Source: Pseudonocardia sp. HH130630-07 (lineage in GTDB: Bacteria > Actinomycetota > Actinomycetes > Mycobacteriales > Pseudonocardiaceae). Taken from it: DNA of 64,000 bases. Of the stretch, positions 48,528-57,969 are shown one piece after another. Position 1 is the stretch's first letter. Each line of letters begins with the position of its first letter. The notes under the pieces were generated by a model, which saw only the letters and a list, made by a program, of their open reading frames with translations, was not told the DNA's origin and searched no databases. Both the position numbers and the translations under genes were made by a program. Where the stretch lies: contig NZ_CP013856.1 in NCBI RefSeq assembly GCF_001698125.1, forward strand, positions 54,686 to 118,685, in the 5' to 3' direction.

Positions 48528-49529
48528 ATGACCAACCGCACGTGGCGCGCAGCGTCGAGGACCTCCGTGACCGGAGTGGCGATCGCCATGACGGTCATCG
48601 CGGTCATCGCGCTGGCGTCGTGGACCTCCGACGCCCCGCAGGGCGATCGGGTGGTGGGACTCGGGTCGGCCGCACCGTGGGGGTCGGCCGGCCCGAGCAC
48701 ACCCACCGCGCTGGCTGCGCCCAGGCCCCCGGTGCAGGGCCAGGCCGGCCCGGTGGTCGGCGGGCTCTCGGCGACCTCGGTCGGGGTGCTGGTCGTCGAC
48801 GGCGGTCGCCACCAGTGCTCGGCCGCGGTGGTCGCATCCCGGTCGCGCAGGCTGCTGGCCACCGCGGCGCACTGTGTGTGGCTCGACGGTGGCTGGCGGG
48901 TCGACGGTGCGTTCTTCATCCCCGGCTACGCCGCCGGCGAGGAGCCCTACGGCCGGTGGGCGGTCGACACCGCCTACGTCCCCCCGGCCTGGCAGCAGGC
49001 CAACTCCCCCATCGACGACGTCGCCGCCCCGACCGACTTCGCGTTCGTGACCCTGCTCCCCCGCGACGGGGTCCTGCCCGAGCAGGTCCTCGGCGCCCAG
49101 GGCATCCGCTTCACCGCCCCCGACCGCCAGATCCCGGTCGCTGCGCTCGGCTACCCCGCGACCGGCATCTACGACGGACAGTCGCTGCGCGGCTGCGACG
49201 GCGACGCCGCTGTGCAGCCCTTCGACCGCCCTGACCGCCCGTCCGGGCAGGTGCTCGCCCTGACCTGCGACATGACCGAGGGCGCCTCCGGCGGGCCCTG
49301 GCTTGCCGGCCCCGACGCCGCCCGCGGCCGCGGCCAGGTCGTCGGGGTCGTCTCCGGCGGCGACGACACCACCCTCGTCTCCCCGCGCTTCGACGACACC
49401 GCCCGAGCGGTGTACGAGGCCGCCGACTCCGCCGCGCTCCTGCCCAAGCCCGCGCCTGCTCCGGCGCCGAGCCCGTCCACGCCCGACCCCGCGATCGCCC
49501 AGACCGCACCTCGAGCAGGGAACAGCTGA
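48528..49529 (+). CDS. secreted trypsin-like serine protease
   Basis: 333 residues with an N-terminal membrane/signal segment (GVAIAMTVIAVIALASW). The catalytic triad is His in LLATAAHCVWLDGG, Asp in APTDFAFVTLL and Ser in TEGASGGPWLAG, the chymotrypsin-fold order. Two Cys pairs are likely (QCSAAV with AAHC; RGCDGD with LTCDMT). It ends in a Pro-rich tail. It may process other secreted transfer proteins or surface targets. It starts four bases after the Rpf stop and ends in a TGATG overlap with the next gene, clearly one operon. Confidence 0.85.
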   Translation: MTNRTWRAASRTSVTGVAIAMTVIAVIALASWTSDAPQGDRVVGLGSAAPWGSAGPSTPTALAAPRPPVQGQAGPVVGGLSATSVGVLVVDGGRHQCSAAVVASRSRRLLATAAHCVWLDGGWRVDGAFFIPGYAAGEEPYGRWAVDTAYVPPAWQQANSPIDDVAAPTDFAFVTLLPRDGVLPEQVLGAQGIRFTAPDRQIPVAALGYPATGIYDGQSLRGCDGDAAVQPFDRPDRPSGQVLALTCDMTEGASGGPWLAGPDAARGRGQVVGVVSGGDDTTLVSPRFDDTARAVYEAADSAALLPKPAPAPAPSPSTPDPAIAQTAPRAGNS

Positions 49530-50572
49530 TGACCTCACCCAGGAACGCGGCAGACCCGCACCAGCGCTGGGGAACCTCCCGGCCCCGCAGCCCGTACGAG
49601 CTCAACCAGCTCCTCGGATCCGCGGCGCGCTCCCACGCCCCCGGAGGCCTGGAGATCGTCGACAACGAAGCCATCGTCGACACCACATCCGCGGCCGCCG
49701 CCGCCGACTACGGCTACGGCCCCGACCCGGTCGACGTCGCCGCCGAGCTCGGCGCCGCCACCGACACCGCCCAGGACCGGGCGCGCACAGTATTCCCCGA
49801 GTCCCGCCCGGTGTCCTGGGCCGCGTTCGGGCCCCTGATCCCCGTCCTGGCCGGCTCCGCCGGGGCAGGAGCGTCCTGTGTCGCGGCCGCGATCACCGAT
49901 GCGCTGCAGCAGGACCAGCGCTGTGCCCTGCTGATCGACGCCGACGACCCCGCCCGCTCCGGACTGGCCGCCGCCTCCTCGGTCGACGGGCCCTGGACCC
50001 GGCAGATCAACGAGCACATCACCGTGCGCTACAGCTGGCGCGACGACGCCCTGCTGGCCCGGCTCCAAACCGCCCTGCCGACGATCACCCCCGGGATGGT
50101 GCCCCCGCCCCCGGACTGGCTTCCCGACCCCGCGCCGGACCCGCTGCACGCCACCGTCGTCGACCTCGGCCACGGCGGCTGGCGCACCGCCGCCACCCCG
50201 ATCTACGGGGCCGGGGGCTGGCTGCGCCGCGGCCTGCCCACCCAGCGCCCGATCCTGGTCGTGCGCCCGACCCGGCCCTCGCTGCGCCAGGCCGAGCAAC
50301 TCCTGACCCGCCTCGACCCGTGGATCCGGCGTGGGCTGGCCACCCCGATCTACCAGCTCGTCGTCAACGGCGCCCGCAAGTGGCCCACCGGGGTCACCGG
50401 CGCCGCCGGACCCCGGATCGCCGCGCTGCTCGACGAGGCCCTGTTCGTGCCGCACGTCCCGGCCTGGGAGGTCGGCGGGGTCAGCGACGAACCCAGCCCG
50501 GCGAAAGCCGTCGACGCGCTACGCCCGCTGCTCGCCTCCTGGCAGCTCATCACCTCCCCCAGACGCCGCTGA
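49529..50572 (+). CDS. conjugation-locus ATPase-like protein with degenerate P-loop
   Basis: 347 residues. A MinD-like order is visible: VLAGSAGAGASCVAAAITDAL in the P-loop position (Lys missing), RCALLIDADDPARSGLA, ATVVDLGHGGWRTA and RPILVVRPTRPSLRQAEQLL. The lost Walker Lys suggests it no longer hydrolyses ATP and may be a structural partner of the ParA-like protein at 43475. This protein type recurs in actinobacterial transfer loci; I cannot name it with certainty. Confidence 0.55.
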   Translation: MTSPRNAADPHQRWGTSRPRSPYELNQLLGSAARSHAPGGLEIVDNEAIVDTTSAAAAADYGYGPDPVDVAAELGAATDTAQDRARTVFPESRPVSWAAFGPLIPVLAGSAGAGASCVAAAITDALQQDQRCALLIDADDPARSGLAAASSVDGPWTRQINEHITVRYSWRDDALLARLQTALPTITPGMVPPPPDWLPDPAPDPLHATVVDLGHGGWRTAATPIYGAGGWLRRGLPTQRPILVVRPTRPSLRQAEQLLTRLDPWIRRGLATPIYQLVVNGARKWPTGVTGAAGPRIAALLDEALFVPHVPAWEVGGVSDEPSPAKAVDALRPLLASWQLITSPRRR

Positions 50573-50694
50573 CCAGCGACCGGGCCGTCCCCCCTGGTCT
50601 GGCCTGAGGTGTCCGGCTCCCCCACGCCGGCACCAGCCCCCGACACCTCGCCCCACCACACCATCCACCCCACCCCTCCTGCGGAGCACACGCT

Positions 50695-51036
50695 ATGTCT
50701 GCCATCCACGTGATCAGCGAGTCGCTGAACCAGATCCACCTGCTGCCCCTGCAGGACCCGCCGCCCTCGCCACCCTCGATTCCCGAGATCAGCGCGGTCG
50801 CACCACCCGGCAACCAGATGCTCACCAGAGTGGTCGGCTACTTCATGTGGATCGCCGGGGTCTGCGTCCTGGGACTGTTCTTCGGCGGGATCATCGCCTC
50901 CACCGCGGGACGGCTCTATGACCACCACGGCTCCGGCCGCCGCGGCGCACAGATGATCGTCTCCAGCCTGGTCCTCGCCGTACTGCTCGGACTCGGCTAC
51001 ACCCTGATCACCGCATTCGCCGCCGGAGCCCGCTGA
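50695..51036 (+). CDS. VirB2/TrbC-like small membrane protein
   Basis: 113 residues with two hydrophobic helices (about 48-70: YFMWIAGVCVLGLFFGGIIA; 86-108: MIVSSLVLAVLLGLGYTLIT) and a polar N-terminal extension. Size, two-helix hairpin and position upstream of VirB6- and VirB4-like genes fit the pilin/core VirB2-TrbC class of actinobacterial transfer systems. GGAG lies before the ATG. The stop overlaps the next start as TGATG. Confidence 0.6.
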   Translation: MSAIHVISESLNQIHLLPLQDPPPSPPSIPEISAVAPPGNQMLTRVVGYFMWIAGVCVLGLFFGGIIASTAGRLYDHHGSGRRGAQMIVSSLVLAVLLGLGYTLITAFAAGAR

Positions 51037-51893
51037 TGGCCCCACCGACCAACCCCCACCGACCACGTCTTGACCTGCGCACGGGCCGCCCGGATTCGGG
51101 TAGCCGTCGCCGTGCGGTGCTGATCCTCGGCGCGGTCACAGCCCTGGCCCTCGCGACCGTCGTCGTGCTGGTCCTGTCGCTGACCGGCATGTTCTCCGAT
51201 CGGCAGGATCCGTCGGCAGCTGCGCCGGCGCAGCCGGCGCCGATCGGGACCGGCGACGGGGGGTCCGGGCCTGCGGCGGAGGCCGAGCTCGCTGCCCGCC
51301 CGATGCTGCAGGTCCCCCTGGCTGCGATCCAGCCCCACACGTTGTCCACCCGGACCGCGGGCCCCCCGATCGTGCTTCCCCAGCCACAGCAGTTCGTCGC
51401 GACCCTGGTCCCGATCGGGTTCCCCGACACCGCTGAGGGGGCGGTCGCGCAACTGGTGGAGCTGATGAAGGCCGGGTTGTCCGGTGGAGACCCGCAGGTC
51501 TGGGCCCAGATCTACAACTCCCTCGCCGAACCCGGCGCTCAGCCTGCGAACCGGACCACGACCAGCAACGACCTTGCCGACCTTCGGCGCGGTGCGCACC
51601 TGCGACCCACCGGGGCGTCCTCGAGCGGGCTGCGGATGTCGTGGGCCCCGACGAGTGCGATGGTCAAGGGCAGCACCGCCGACGGCACTTACGTCGTGGC
51701 CTGTGCACTGGGTGAGTTCGTCGCCGACAACAACGGCCGGGTCGTCTCCTTCGGCTGGGGCGACTGCCTACCGATGCGACGTGTCGGCGACCAGTGGAGG
51801 GTCGCCTCCGGTCCGACCGCGGCCATCGCACCCAGCGCCTGGCCCGGAAGCGACGAGGCCGTCGCCGCAGGATGGCGAGACATCCAGCGATGA
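51036..51893 (+). CDS. membrane-anchored conjugal transfer protein
   Basis: 285 residues. One N-terminal membrane helix (about 26-50: AVLILGAVTALALATVVVLV) and an extracytoplasmic domain of about 200 residues (FVATLVPIGFPDTAEGAVAQ, QVWAQIYNSLAEPG, RMSWAPTSAMVKGSTADGTY, FGWGDCLPMRRVGDQWRVAS). A single-span anchor with a mixed helix-strand outer domain is a VirB8/VirB10-like layout, but no family is certain. TGATG and ATGA overlaps on both sides place it firmly in the operon. Confidence 0.55.
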   Translation: MAPPTNPHRPRLDLRTGRPDSGSRRRAVLILGAVTALALATVVVLVLSLTGMFSDRQDPSAAAPAQPAPIGTGDGGSGPAAEAELAARPMLQVPLAAIQPHTLSTRTAGPPIVLPQPQQFVATLVPIGFPDTAEGAVAQLVELMKAGLSGGDPQVWAQIYNSLAEPGAQPANRTTTSNDLADLRRGAHLRPTGASSSGLRMSWAPTSAMVKGSTADGTYVVACALGEFVADNNGRVVSFGWGDCLPMRRVGDQWRVASGPTAAIAPSAWPGSDEAVAAGWRDIQR

Positions 51894-53605
51894 CCTCCAT
51901 GCCGTTGACCCGCTACCCCACCCCGGTGCCACCTCCGCTGCCCGAGCCCTCCCCCGGCGGCGGGTCATCAGGCAAAGGCGGCTCCGGCTCGGGAATCCTG
52001 GGCTCGATCGTCCAGTCCGCGTTCGATGCCGCGATGCAGAAGGTGTGGGACGCCGGGGTGTGGGTCCTGCGTGCGGGGTTCGAGCTGGCCGACCAGGTGT
52101 CCTGGGTCGACCCGAGCACGATCACCGGTCGGGTCGAGCAGCGCCCGGACTCGCCCAACCCCGCCGCCGCCGTCGACGCCGCCGCAGCGGGTGGGCAGGG
52201 TCTGTCGTTGTGGTCGTCGCTGGTCGCGCTGGCTACGCTGATCGCGCTGGGCCTGTTCTTCTTCCAGCTGATCTCGGTCGCGCTGCGCGGCGGGCGGGGC
52301 ATGTTCCGGGCGTTCACCGGGCCGCTGCAGTTCGGGATGGCGATCGCGCTGACCTCCGGCATGGTCGCGATCCTGCTCGGCGCCGCGGACGGCATGACCA
52401 CGTTCTTCCTGTCCCAGCTCGGCGGTGACGGGACCTTCGGCGCGACGCTGGCCAACGACACCGTCGCCGCCCGGATCGGGGACAACCCCGACCTGGGCAG
52501 CGCTGAGGACAACGTCCGCTCGATGATCCTCGGGCTGGCCGCGTTGTTCGGGGTCATCCCGGCCGGGATCGGCTTCGCCCTGCAGATGATCTTCCGCCAG
52601 GCCGCGATCCTGGTTCTGGTCGCGACGATCCCGCTGCTGGCGGCGATGCTGGTCGCCGACTCCACCGCCTCGTCGTTCTGGCGTGGGCTGCGCTGGCTGC
52701 TCGCGGCGATCCTGATGAAACCCGCGCTCGCGCTGGTCCTGCTGATCGGGGTCTCGGTGATGGCCCGCGCCCACGGCGTGGCGGGGTTGCTGGCCGGGAC
52801 CGCGGTGCTGCTGGTGTCGCTGTTCTGCCCGATGGTGATCTTCCGGCTGCTGGCCTTCGTCGACCCGGGCACCGGCGCCGGGATGGCCCTGCGCTCCGGT
52901 GGCGGTTCCCGGGGCTCCTCGGCGCCGGGCTCGGACGGCGGCACGAGTGAGTCGATCAACGTCGCCCGCATGGCCCGCTCCGGGAGCGGCGCTGATGGTG
53001 GCGCCTCGGCCGGGGGTGGTGGGGAGCTCGGTGGCTCGACCGCCGCCTCTCCCGCGGCCGCCGGGCGTGCCGGCGGAACCGGAAGCGCCGGCAGTGCGGG
53101 CGCAGGCAGTGCGGCCCCAGGCAGTGCCGGCGCCGCCGGTGGCGGGTCGGCCGCCGGTGGCGCGGCTGCCGGGCTGGGCGCGGTCGGTGGGGTCGCCGCC
53201 GCGGCGGTGGTCGGTGGCTACATGGCCACCAAGGCCGCCGCGGGTGCCGCGGGCGGCTACGGGTCGTCTCAGATGGCCCAGATCGGCGTCGGGCACCCCG
53301 GCCCCGCCCCCGCCGCGGGCGGTGGGGACATCGGCTCGGCAGCCGGCGGCGCCTACGCAGGCGCGACGGCGACCGATGGCTTGTCCGGCCAGCCCGCGAG
53401 CGGCGACCACGGCCCGATCGAGCCTGGCGACACCAGCACCAGTCGCGGAGGGCCTGGTCCGGAGCCGCCGGTCGTCGATCCCGGGCCGCCCGAGGCGGGG
53501 CGCCCCGACGCAGGCCCGTCGGAACCGGCCCCCAGCACGACCCCGACCACGACGGCGTGGGCCCCCGAGCCCGCCCGACCCGCCCCTCAGGACGGTGACC
53601 GATGA
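51890..53605 (+). CDS. VirB6/TrbL-like polytopic membrane protein
   Basis: 571 residues. After a Pro/Gly N terminus and an amphipathic segment come about six membrane helices (102-345: LWSSLVALATLIALGLFFFQ, MAIALTSGMVAILLGAADGM, LAALFGVIPAGIGFALQMIF, ALALVLLIGVSVMARA, LLAGTAVLLVSLFCPMVIFR). A Gly/Ala/Ser-rich C-terminal tail of more than 200 residues follows. This is the VirB6/TrbL arrangement for the inner-membrane pore. The tail may thread into or lie beside the channel. Coupled upstream and downstream by ATGA overlaps. Confidence 0.7.
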   Translation: MTSMPLTRYPTPVPPPLPEPSPGGGSSGKGGSGSGILGSIVQSAFDAAMQKVWDAGVWVLRAGFELADQVSWVDPSTITGRVEQRPDSPNPAAAVDAAAAGGQGLSLWSSLVALATLIALGLFFFQLISVALRGGRGMFRAFTGPLQFGMAIALTSGMVAILLGAADGMTTFFLSQLGGDGTFGATLANDTVAARIGDNPDLGSAEDNVRSMILGLAALFGVIPAGIGFALQMIFRQAAILVLVATIPLLAAMLVADSTASSFWRGLRWLLAAILMKPALALVLLIGVSVMARAHGVAGLLAGTAVLLVSLFCPMVIFRLLAFVDPGTGAGMALRSGGGSRGSSAPGSDGGTSESINVARMARSGSGADGGASAGGGGELGGSTAASPAAAGRAGGTGSAGSAGAGSAAPGSAGAAGGGSAAGGAAAGLGAVGGVAAAAVVGGYMATKAAAGAAGGYGSSQMAQIGVGHPGPAPAAGGGDIGSAAGGAYAGATATDGLSGQPASGDHGPIEPGDTSTSRGGPGPEPPVVDPGPPEAGRPDAGPSEPAPSTTPTTTAWAPEPARPAPQDGDR

Positions 53606-55134
53606 GCGCGATGCCCGAGACCCACGGCCCGCGGGTGTATCGCGGGCTCAACCTCAAGGAAGGGATGGGCTGGATCGCCGGGATGACCCCGGTCCAGGCG
53701 TTCCTGGTCATCGCTGTGTGTGCCCCGGCGCTGATCGCGATGTCGCGCAACCAGTGGTCGGCCGCGCTGGGCTGGGGCGTGTTCGCCGCCATCACGGTCG
53801 TGCTGATCGTCGTGCCCGTCCACGGCCGCCCCGCGTTCCGCTGGTGCGCGGACCTGATCATGTTCCAGACAGGAGTGCTGATGCGCTGGTCACCCTGGCA
53901 ATCACGCGCCGCGGCCGGGCTGGCCGGTGACCGCAGCGAGCCCGACCTGCCCGGCGTGCTGTCGCGCCTGGAGTTCCCCGACGGCCCGGAGTTCCACGGC
54001 TCGCGGATCTGCCTGATCCACGACACCGACCAGGGACGCTGGGGTGCCACCGCTCGCCTGACCCACTCCGGTGTCGGGATGCTGTCTGACGACGAGTGCG
54101 CCGAGCTCGCCCGCCGCCTCGGCTCGATGCTCGTCGGACTCGGGCACCGCGAGGTCGTCGACCGCATCTCGCTGCTCGTGCGCACCGTCCCCGACGACGG
54201 CACCGAATACAGCGTGTGGCGCGAGCGCCACCAGCGCGCCGACGCCCCCACCCTGGCCCGGCAGGTGACCACCGAGATCGACCGCGACGTCGCCTCGGTC
54301 AGCGTGCGGACCGAGCTGTTCGTGACCGTGTCGGGCACCGAGGACGCGCTGCGCCGTCCGGCCAAGGCCGCCGGCGGCGGTGTCGCGGGCCGCGCCTACG
54401 CGCTCTACCGCGTCCTGGAAGCCGTCGCCGACGGTCTGCGCGGGTTGGGCGTGCAGTCGGTGACCTGGCTGACCTCCACTGGGGTCGCCGAGGCCATCAA
54501 GACCGGCTTCAATCCCGCTACCGCTGCCTCCCTGCAGTACCAGCACCTCATGCGGCCCGACCCGGACGGCTCGGTGGGGCTACCGATCTCTCAGGCCGGC
54601 CCCGCCCTCGCTCCCGCGCCGGCTGCCCGGGCCTATCACCACGACGGGTTCTCCTCGGTGGCCTACGCGGTGCAGCCCCCGGAATCCGGGACGATCTTCG
54701 GGTCGCTCGGCCCGCTGCTCGCGGTCCGCACCGCAGGAGAGCGCCGCACCCTGCAGATCCATTACGAGATCCTGTCCCAGGCCGCCGCCGCCCGGGAGGT
54801 GCGCTCCCAGCGGTTCCGCAACAACGTCCTGGTCGACGCCAAGGCTCAGCGCGGGTTCAACACCACCGCCGTCGACACCCGCCGCCAGACCGGCGCCCGT
54901 GAGCAGGAGGCCGCCGTCGCCGCCGGGCACGCCCTGGTCCGCTTCACCGTCGCCTCCTCGCTCACGGTGCCCGCCGAGTGGAACCTCGAAGACCACGCCG
55001 CCCGCCTGGAGAACGACTCCTCGGGCCGGTTCCGGCTGCTGCGCCTGGAACTGGCCCAGGACTCCGCGTTCGTCGCCGCGGCCCTCCCGGTCGGGATCGG
55101 ACTGCCCCGTCTGACCAGGGCGTTCGACTCATGA
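53602..55134 (+). CDS. SCO6880-like transfer protein (VirB3/VirB4 N-terminal-like)
   Basis: 510 residues. Two membrane helices near the N terminus (about 28-46 and 54-70, VQAFLVIAVCAPALIAM and VFAAITVVLIVVPV) resemble PrgI/VirB3. The remaining 400 residues are soluble and resemble the N-terminal non-ATPase part of VirB4 (SMLVGLGHREVVDRISLLVR, YALYRVLEAVADGLRGLGVQ, RTLQIHYEILSQAAAAREVR). In actinobacteria this protein (SCO6880 type) is always next to the VirB4 ATPase, as here, where the genes overlap by ATGA. It likely anchors the ATPase to the channel. Confidence 0.75.
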   Translation: MSAMPETHGPRVYRGLNLKEGMGWIAGMTPVQAFLVIAVCAPALIAMSRNQWSAALGWGVFAAITVVLIVVPVHGRPAFRWCADLIMFQTGVLMRWSPWQSRAAAGLAGDRSEPDLPGVLSRLEFPDGPEFHGSRICLIHDTDQGRWGATARLTHSGVGMLSDDECAELARRLGSMLVGLGHREVVDRISLLVRTVPDDGTEYSVWRERHQRADAPTLARQVTTEIDRDVASVSVRTELFVTVSGTEDALRRPAKAAGGGVAGRAYALYRVLEAVADGLRGLGVQSVTWLTSTGVAEAIKTGFNPATAASLQYQHLMRPDPDGSVGLPISQAGPALAPAPAARAYHHDGFSSVAYAVQPPESGTIFGSLGPLLAVRTAGERRTLQIHYEILSQAAAAREVRSQRFRNNVLVDAKAQRGFNTTAVDTRRQTGAREQEAAVAAGHALVRFTVASSLTVPAEWNLEDHAARLENDSSGRFRLLRLELAQDSAFVAAALPVGIGLPRLTRAFDS

Positions 55135-56816
55135 GCATCTTCGGTAAGCGCCGCCACGTACAGCCGCGCACCACCAGCGAACTGCTGAGCCAGTTCACCG
55201 ACCTCGACGGCATCCCCGTCTCCGCACCCGCCGACCCCCTCAGTGCCGACGAGGAGCGCGCCAACGGCCGGCGAGGTGGCCGGCGGCGGGTCAACCAGGC
55301 CACCGCGCCCCGCCAGGGCCACCGTGAGCCGGGTCGCGGATGGGCCGCGGTCGACGCGGCCCGCCGGGCCCCGGTCTACCGGGCCACCACCGCCGAGGTC
55401 GGCGGCCTGTTCCCGCTGCTGGCCTCCAACGGCGTCCCGGCCATCGGCGCCCGGCTGGGCTACGACACCCAGTCCGGGGGCGCCTTCTACGTCCACCCCA
55501 CCGAGTGGGTGCTGCGCCAGATGGTCACCAACCCGAACCTGGTGGTGTTCGGCGAACCCGGCCGCGGCAAGTCCTCCACCGTCGTCGCTTTGATGCTGCG
55601 GATGATGCTCTTCGGCGTCCGCTCCCTGATCTCCGGCGACGTGAAGGGCGAGTACACCCCGCTGCTGCGCTCGCTCGGGATCACCCCGATCGCGCTCGGC
55701 CGCGGTAGCCACCACCGCCTCAACGCCCTGGACCTCGGGCCCATCCGATCGAGGTGGGGCACCTGGAGCGCTGAGCGGCAGCGCGAGGAACTCACCGGCA
55801 TCCTGGCCCGCTGGACAAGGCTGCTGACCGCGCTGGCCGAGGCCCAGGGCTACGACCCGACCGTCACCGACGAGCACGTCCTGTCCACCGTGCTCAACCG
55901 GCTCGTCGGCGCCGAACGCGGCGCGAGTGAGCTGCGCCCGATCATCATCCCCGACGTCGTCGACCAGCTCGCCCACCCCGACGACGACCTGTGGCAGGCC
56001 ACCCGCTTCGCCTCCCACCGCCAGTTCCTCGACCACACCCGCCAGATCACCGACGCCCTGTCCAACCTGGTCGTCGGCCCTCTCAGCGGCCTGTTCGACG
56101 AGCCCACCAACTTCGACCTGGACTGGGACGCCCCGGTCCAGTCGATGGACCTGTCGCTGCTGCGCAGCCGCGGCGACCAGGCGATCGCGGTCGCTCTGAC
56201 CTGCCTCGGCTCCTGGTCCTCGATGATCACCGACCTGCAGGACGACGGCGACGTGCGGATCGTCGTCCGGGACGAGGTGTGGCGCCAGATGCGCCTCGGG
56301 CTGCGCGCCGTCCAGGCCGTCGACTCCGACCTGCGGCTGTCCCGGGCCGAACGCAAGATCCAGCTCCTGGTGATGCACAAGCCCTCGGACCTGCTCTCGG
56401 TCGGCGCCGCCGGCTCCCAGGAGGTCTCCATCGCCAAGGACCTGCTGGCCCTGTGCTCGACCCGGATCCTGCTCGGCCAGTCCACCCGGGTCGGTGACGA
56501 GCTCGCCGATGAGCTGGGTCTGTCCGAGCGTGAGCAGGCCGTGCTCACCGGCTGGGCGATGGAGGGCCAGGGCCGGGCACTGTGGAAGCTGGAGAACCGC
56601 CCCGGCATGAAGATCCAGACGGTGCTGTCCCCGAAAGAGCGCGCCATCTTCGACACCAACGCAGGCCTGCGCTCACGAGACGACCAGCCCCGCGACCCAG
56701 CCCGCCAGTACAGCGCCCACCTGGCCGAGCGCCCATCCCGCCGCCGACTCGTGCCGGTGCACTCCTCCACCAACGGCAACGGCAGCAGCGCCGCCGGCGA
56801 CCAGCCACGCGGGTGA
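55131..56816 (+). CDS. VirB4/TraC-like conjugation ATPase
   Basis: 561 residues. Walker A is GEPGRGKSS (141-149) in LVVFGEPGRGKSSTVVAL; Walker B is VRIVVRDEVWRQMRLGL; KPSDLLSVGAAGS and LLALCSTRILLGQSTRV fit the later VirB4/HerA-fold motifs. It powers pilus or channel assembly and substrate movement at the membrane. The N-terminal VirB4 part is coded separately by the SCO6880-like gene, so the pair amounts to a split VirB4. ATG 55131 overlaps the preceding stop. Confidence 0.85.
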   Translation: MSIFGKRRHVQPRTTSELLSQFTDLDGIPVSAPADPLSADEERANGRRGGRRRVNQATAPRQGHREPGRGWAAVDAARRAPVYRATTAEVGGLFPLLASNGVPAIGARLGYDTQSGGAFYVHPTEWVLRQMVTNPNLVVFGEPGRGKSSTVVALMLRMMLFGVRSLISGDVKGEYTPLLRSLGITPIALGRGSHHRLNALDLGPIRSRWGTWSAERQREELTGILARWTRLLTALAEAQGYDPTVTDEHVLSTVLNRLVGAERGASELRPIIIPDVVDQLAHPDDDLWQATRFASHRQFLDHTRQITDALSNLVVGPLSGLFDEPTNFDLDWDAPVQSMDLSLLRSRGDQAIAVALTCLGSWSSMITDLQDDGDVRIVVRDEVWRQMRLGLRAVQAVDSDLRLSRAERKIQLLVMHKPSDLLSVGAAGSQEVSIAKDLLALCSTRILLGQSTRVGDELADELGLSEREQAVLTGWAMEGQGRALWKLENRPGMKIQTVLSPKERAIFDTNAGLRSRDDQPRDPARQYSAHLAERPSRRRLVPVHSSTNGNGSSAAGDQPRG

Positions 56817-56823
56817 CCTGACG

Positions 56824-57969
56824 GTGGACCAGAAGGGCACCATCGCCCTGGCGATCGGCGCGGTCATCCTCGTCTTCGCCGGGGCCGTGCTGACGATGGG
56901 CATGGCCATGACCATCGTCGCCGGGGGCTCCCTGCCCGGCGGCGGCTGCGGCGGCGACGGCGGCCTGGGCGGCGGGTCGCAGTCCATCGGCGGCACCGAC
57001 TGGACCGCCGAGCAGACCGACAACGCCGCCACGATCGTCAACATCGTCGTCCAGCAGGGCCTGCCCAAACGGGCCGCGGTCATCGCGATCTCGACGGTGA
57101 TCGTCGAATCGAGACTGGTCAACGTCGGCCACGGCGACCGCGACTCACTGGGCCTCTACCAGCAGCGGCCCTCGCAGGGCTGGGGCTCACCGGAGCAGGT
57201 CCTCAACCCCGACTACGCGACCCGGATCTTCCTGGATCGCCTCATCGCCCTGCCCGGCTGGGCGACCATGCCGCCGGGGACCGCGGCGCAGGCGGTGCAG
57301 CGCTCGGCGTTCCCCGACCGCTACGCCCCCCAGGAAGGACCGGCCGCGGCGCTGGTCGACCGGTTCTGGGTCGGCCCGGACAACCCCGTCCCCGCCGCAC
57401 CCGGTGCCGCACCGGACGTGCAGCTGGCCTCGACCGCGTTCGCCTGCCCCGACCAGGGTGGCGTCGGGGTCCCGCTGGCCCCGTCGAACATCGACCCGAC
57501 CCGGCTCCCGCCCGGCTTCGTCGGCCCCTCCGACCCCGCCCAGCGCGCCGCGGTCACCTACGCCCTGGCCCAGCTCGGCAAGCCCTACATCTGGGGCGCC
57601 AAGGGCCCCAACGGGTTCGACTGCTCCGGGCTCATGCTCGCCGCCTGGGCCGCCGCAGGCGTCCCGATCCCCGCCGGGACGGTCAACCAGAAGAACGCCG
57701 GCACCCCTGCCGACCCCGCGACCATCGCCCCGGGCGACCTGGTGTTCATTCCCGGCTCGCTCGGCTCCCCCACCAACCCCCGCCACGTCGGCATGTACGT
57801 CGGGAACGGCCTGGTCGTCAACGCCTACGACTCCAGCACCGGGGTCATCCTGCAGCCCCTGTCGGACTGGGCCGACAAGATCACCCACGTCCGCCACATC
57901 GCCGGCCCCGCCGGGGTCCCGGCGCCGCCCGGGCCGGTGACCGCCGCCCTCGCGGAGGTCGGGCCATGA
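56824..57969 (+). CDS. membrane-anchored NlpC/P60 peptidoglycan hydrolase
   Basis: 381 residues. N-terminal membrane helix (about 5-32: GTIALAIGAVILVFAGAVLT), Gly linker, a lysozyme-like segment (IAISTVIVESRLVNVGHGDR, DSLGLYQQRPSQGWG) with a possible catalytic Glu, then a C-terminal NlpC/P60 domain: Cys in GFDCSGLMLAAW and His in PRHVGMYVGNG, with Asn in VVNAYDS in the third position. It would cut both glycan and peptide bonds of peptidoglycan, like VirB1-type enzymes. GTG 56824 follows the VirB4 stop by seven bases. Confidence 0.82.
   Translation: MDQKGTIALAIGAVILVFAGAVLTMGMAMTIVAGGSLPGGGCGGDGGLGGGSQSIGGTDWTAEQTDNAATIVNIVVQQGLPKRAAVIAISTVIVESRLVNVGHGDRDSLGLYQQRPSQGWGSPEQVLNPDYATRIFLDRLIALPGWATMPPGTAAQAVQRSAFPDRYAPQEGPAAALVDRFWVGPDNPVPAAPGAAPDVQLASTAFACPDQGGVGVPLAPSNIDPTRLPPGFVGPSDPAQRAAVTYALAQLGKPYIWGAKGPNGFDCSGLMLAAWAAAGVPIPAGTVNQKNAGTPADPATIAPGDLVFIPGSLGSPTNPRHVGMYVGNGLVVNAYDSSTGVILQPLSDWADKITHVRHIAGPAGVPAPPGPVTAALAEVGP

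Noticed and set aside
47457..49538. 693-residue minus-strand frame opposite the Rpf and protease genes
   Set aside because: Composition is the complement of the Ser-rich stalk; both genes below are well supported on the plus strand.
51968..53410. 480-residue minus-strand frame opposite the VirB6-like gene
   Set aside because: It is the antisense of membrane helices and a Gly/Ala tail, with no start signal or domain.
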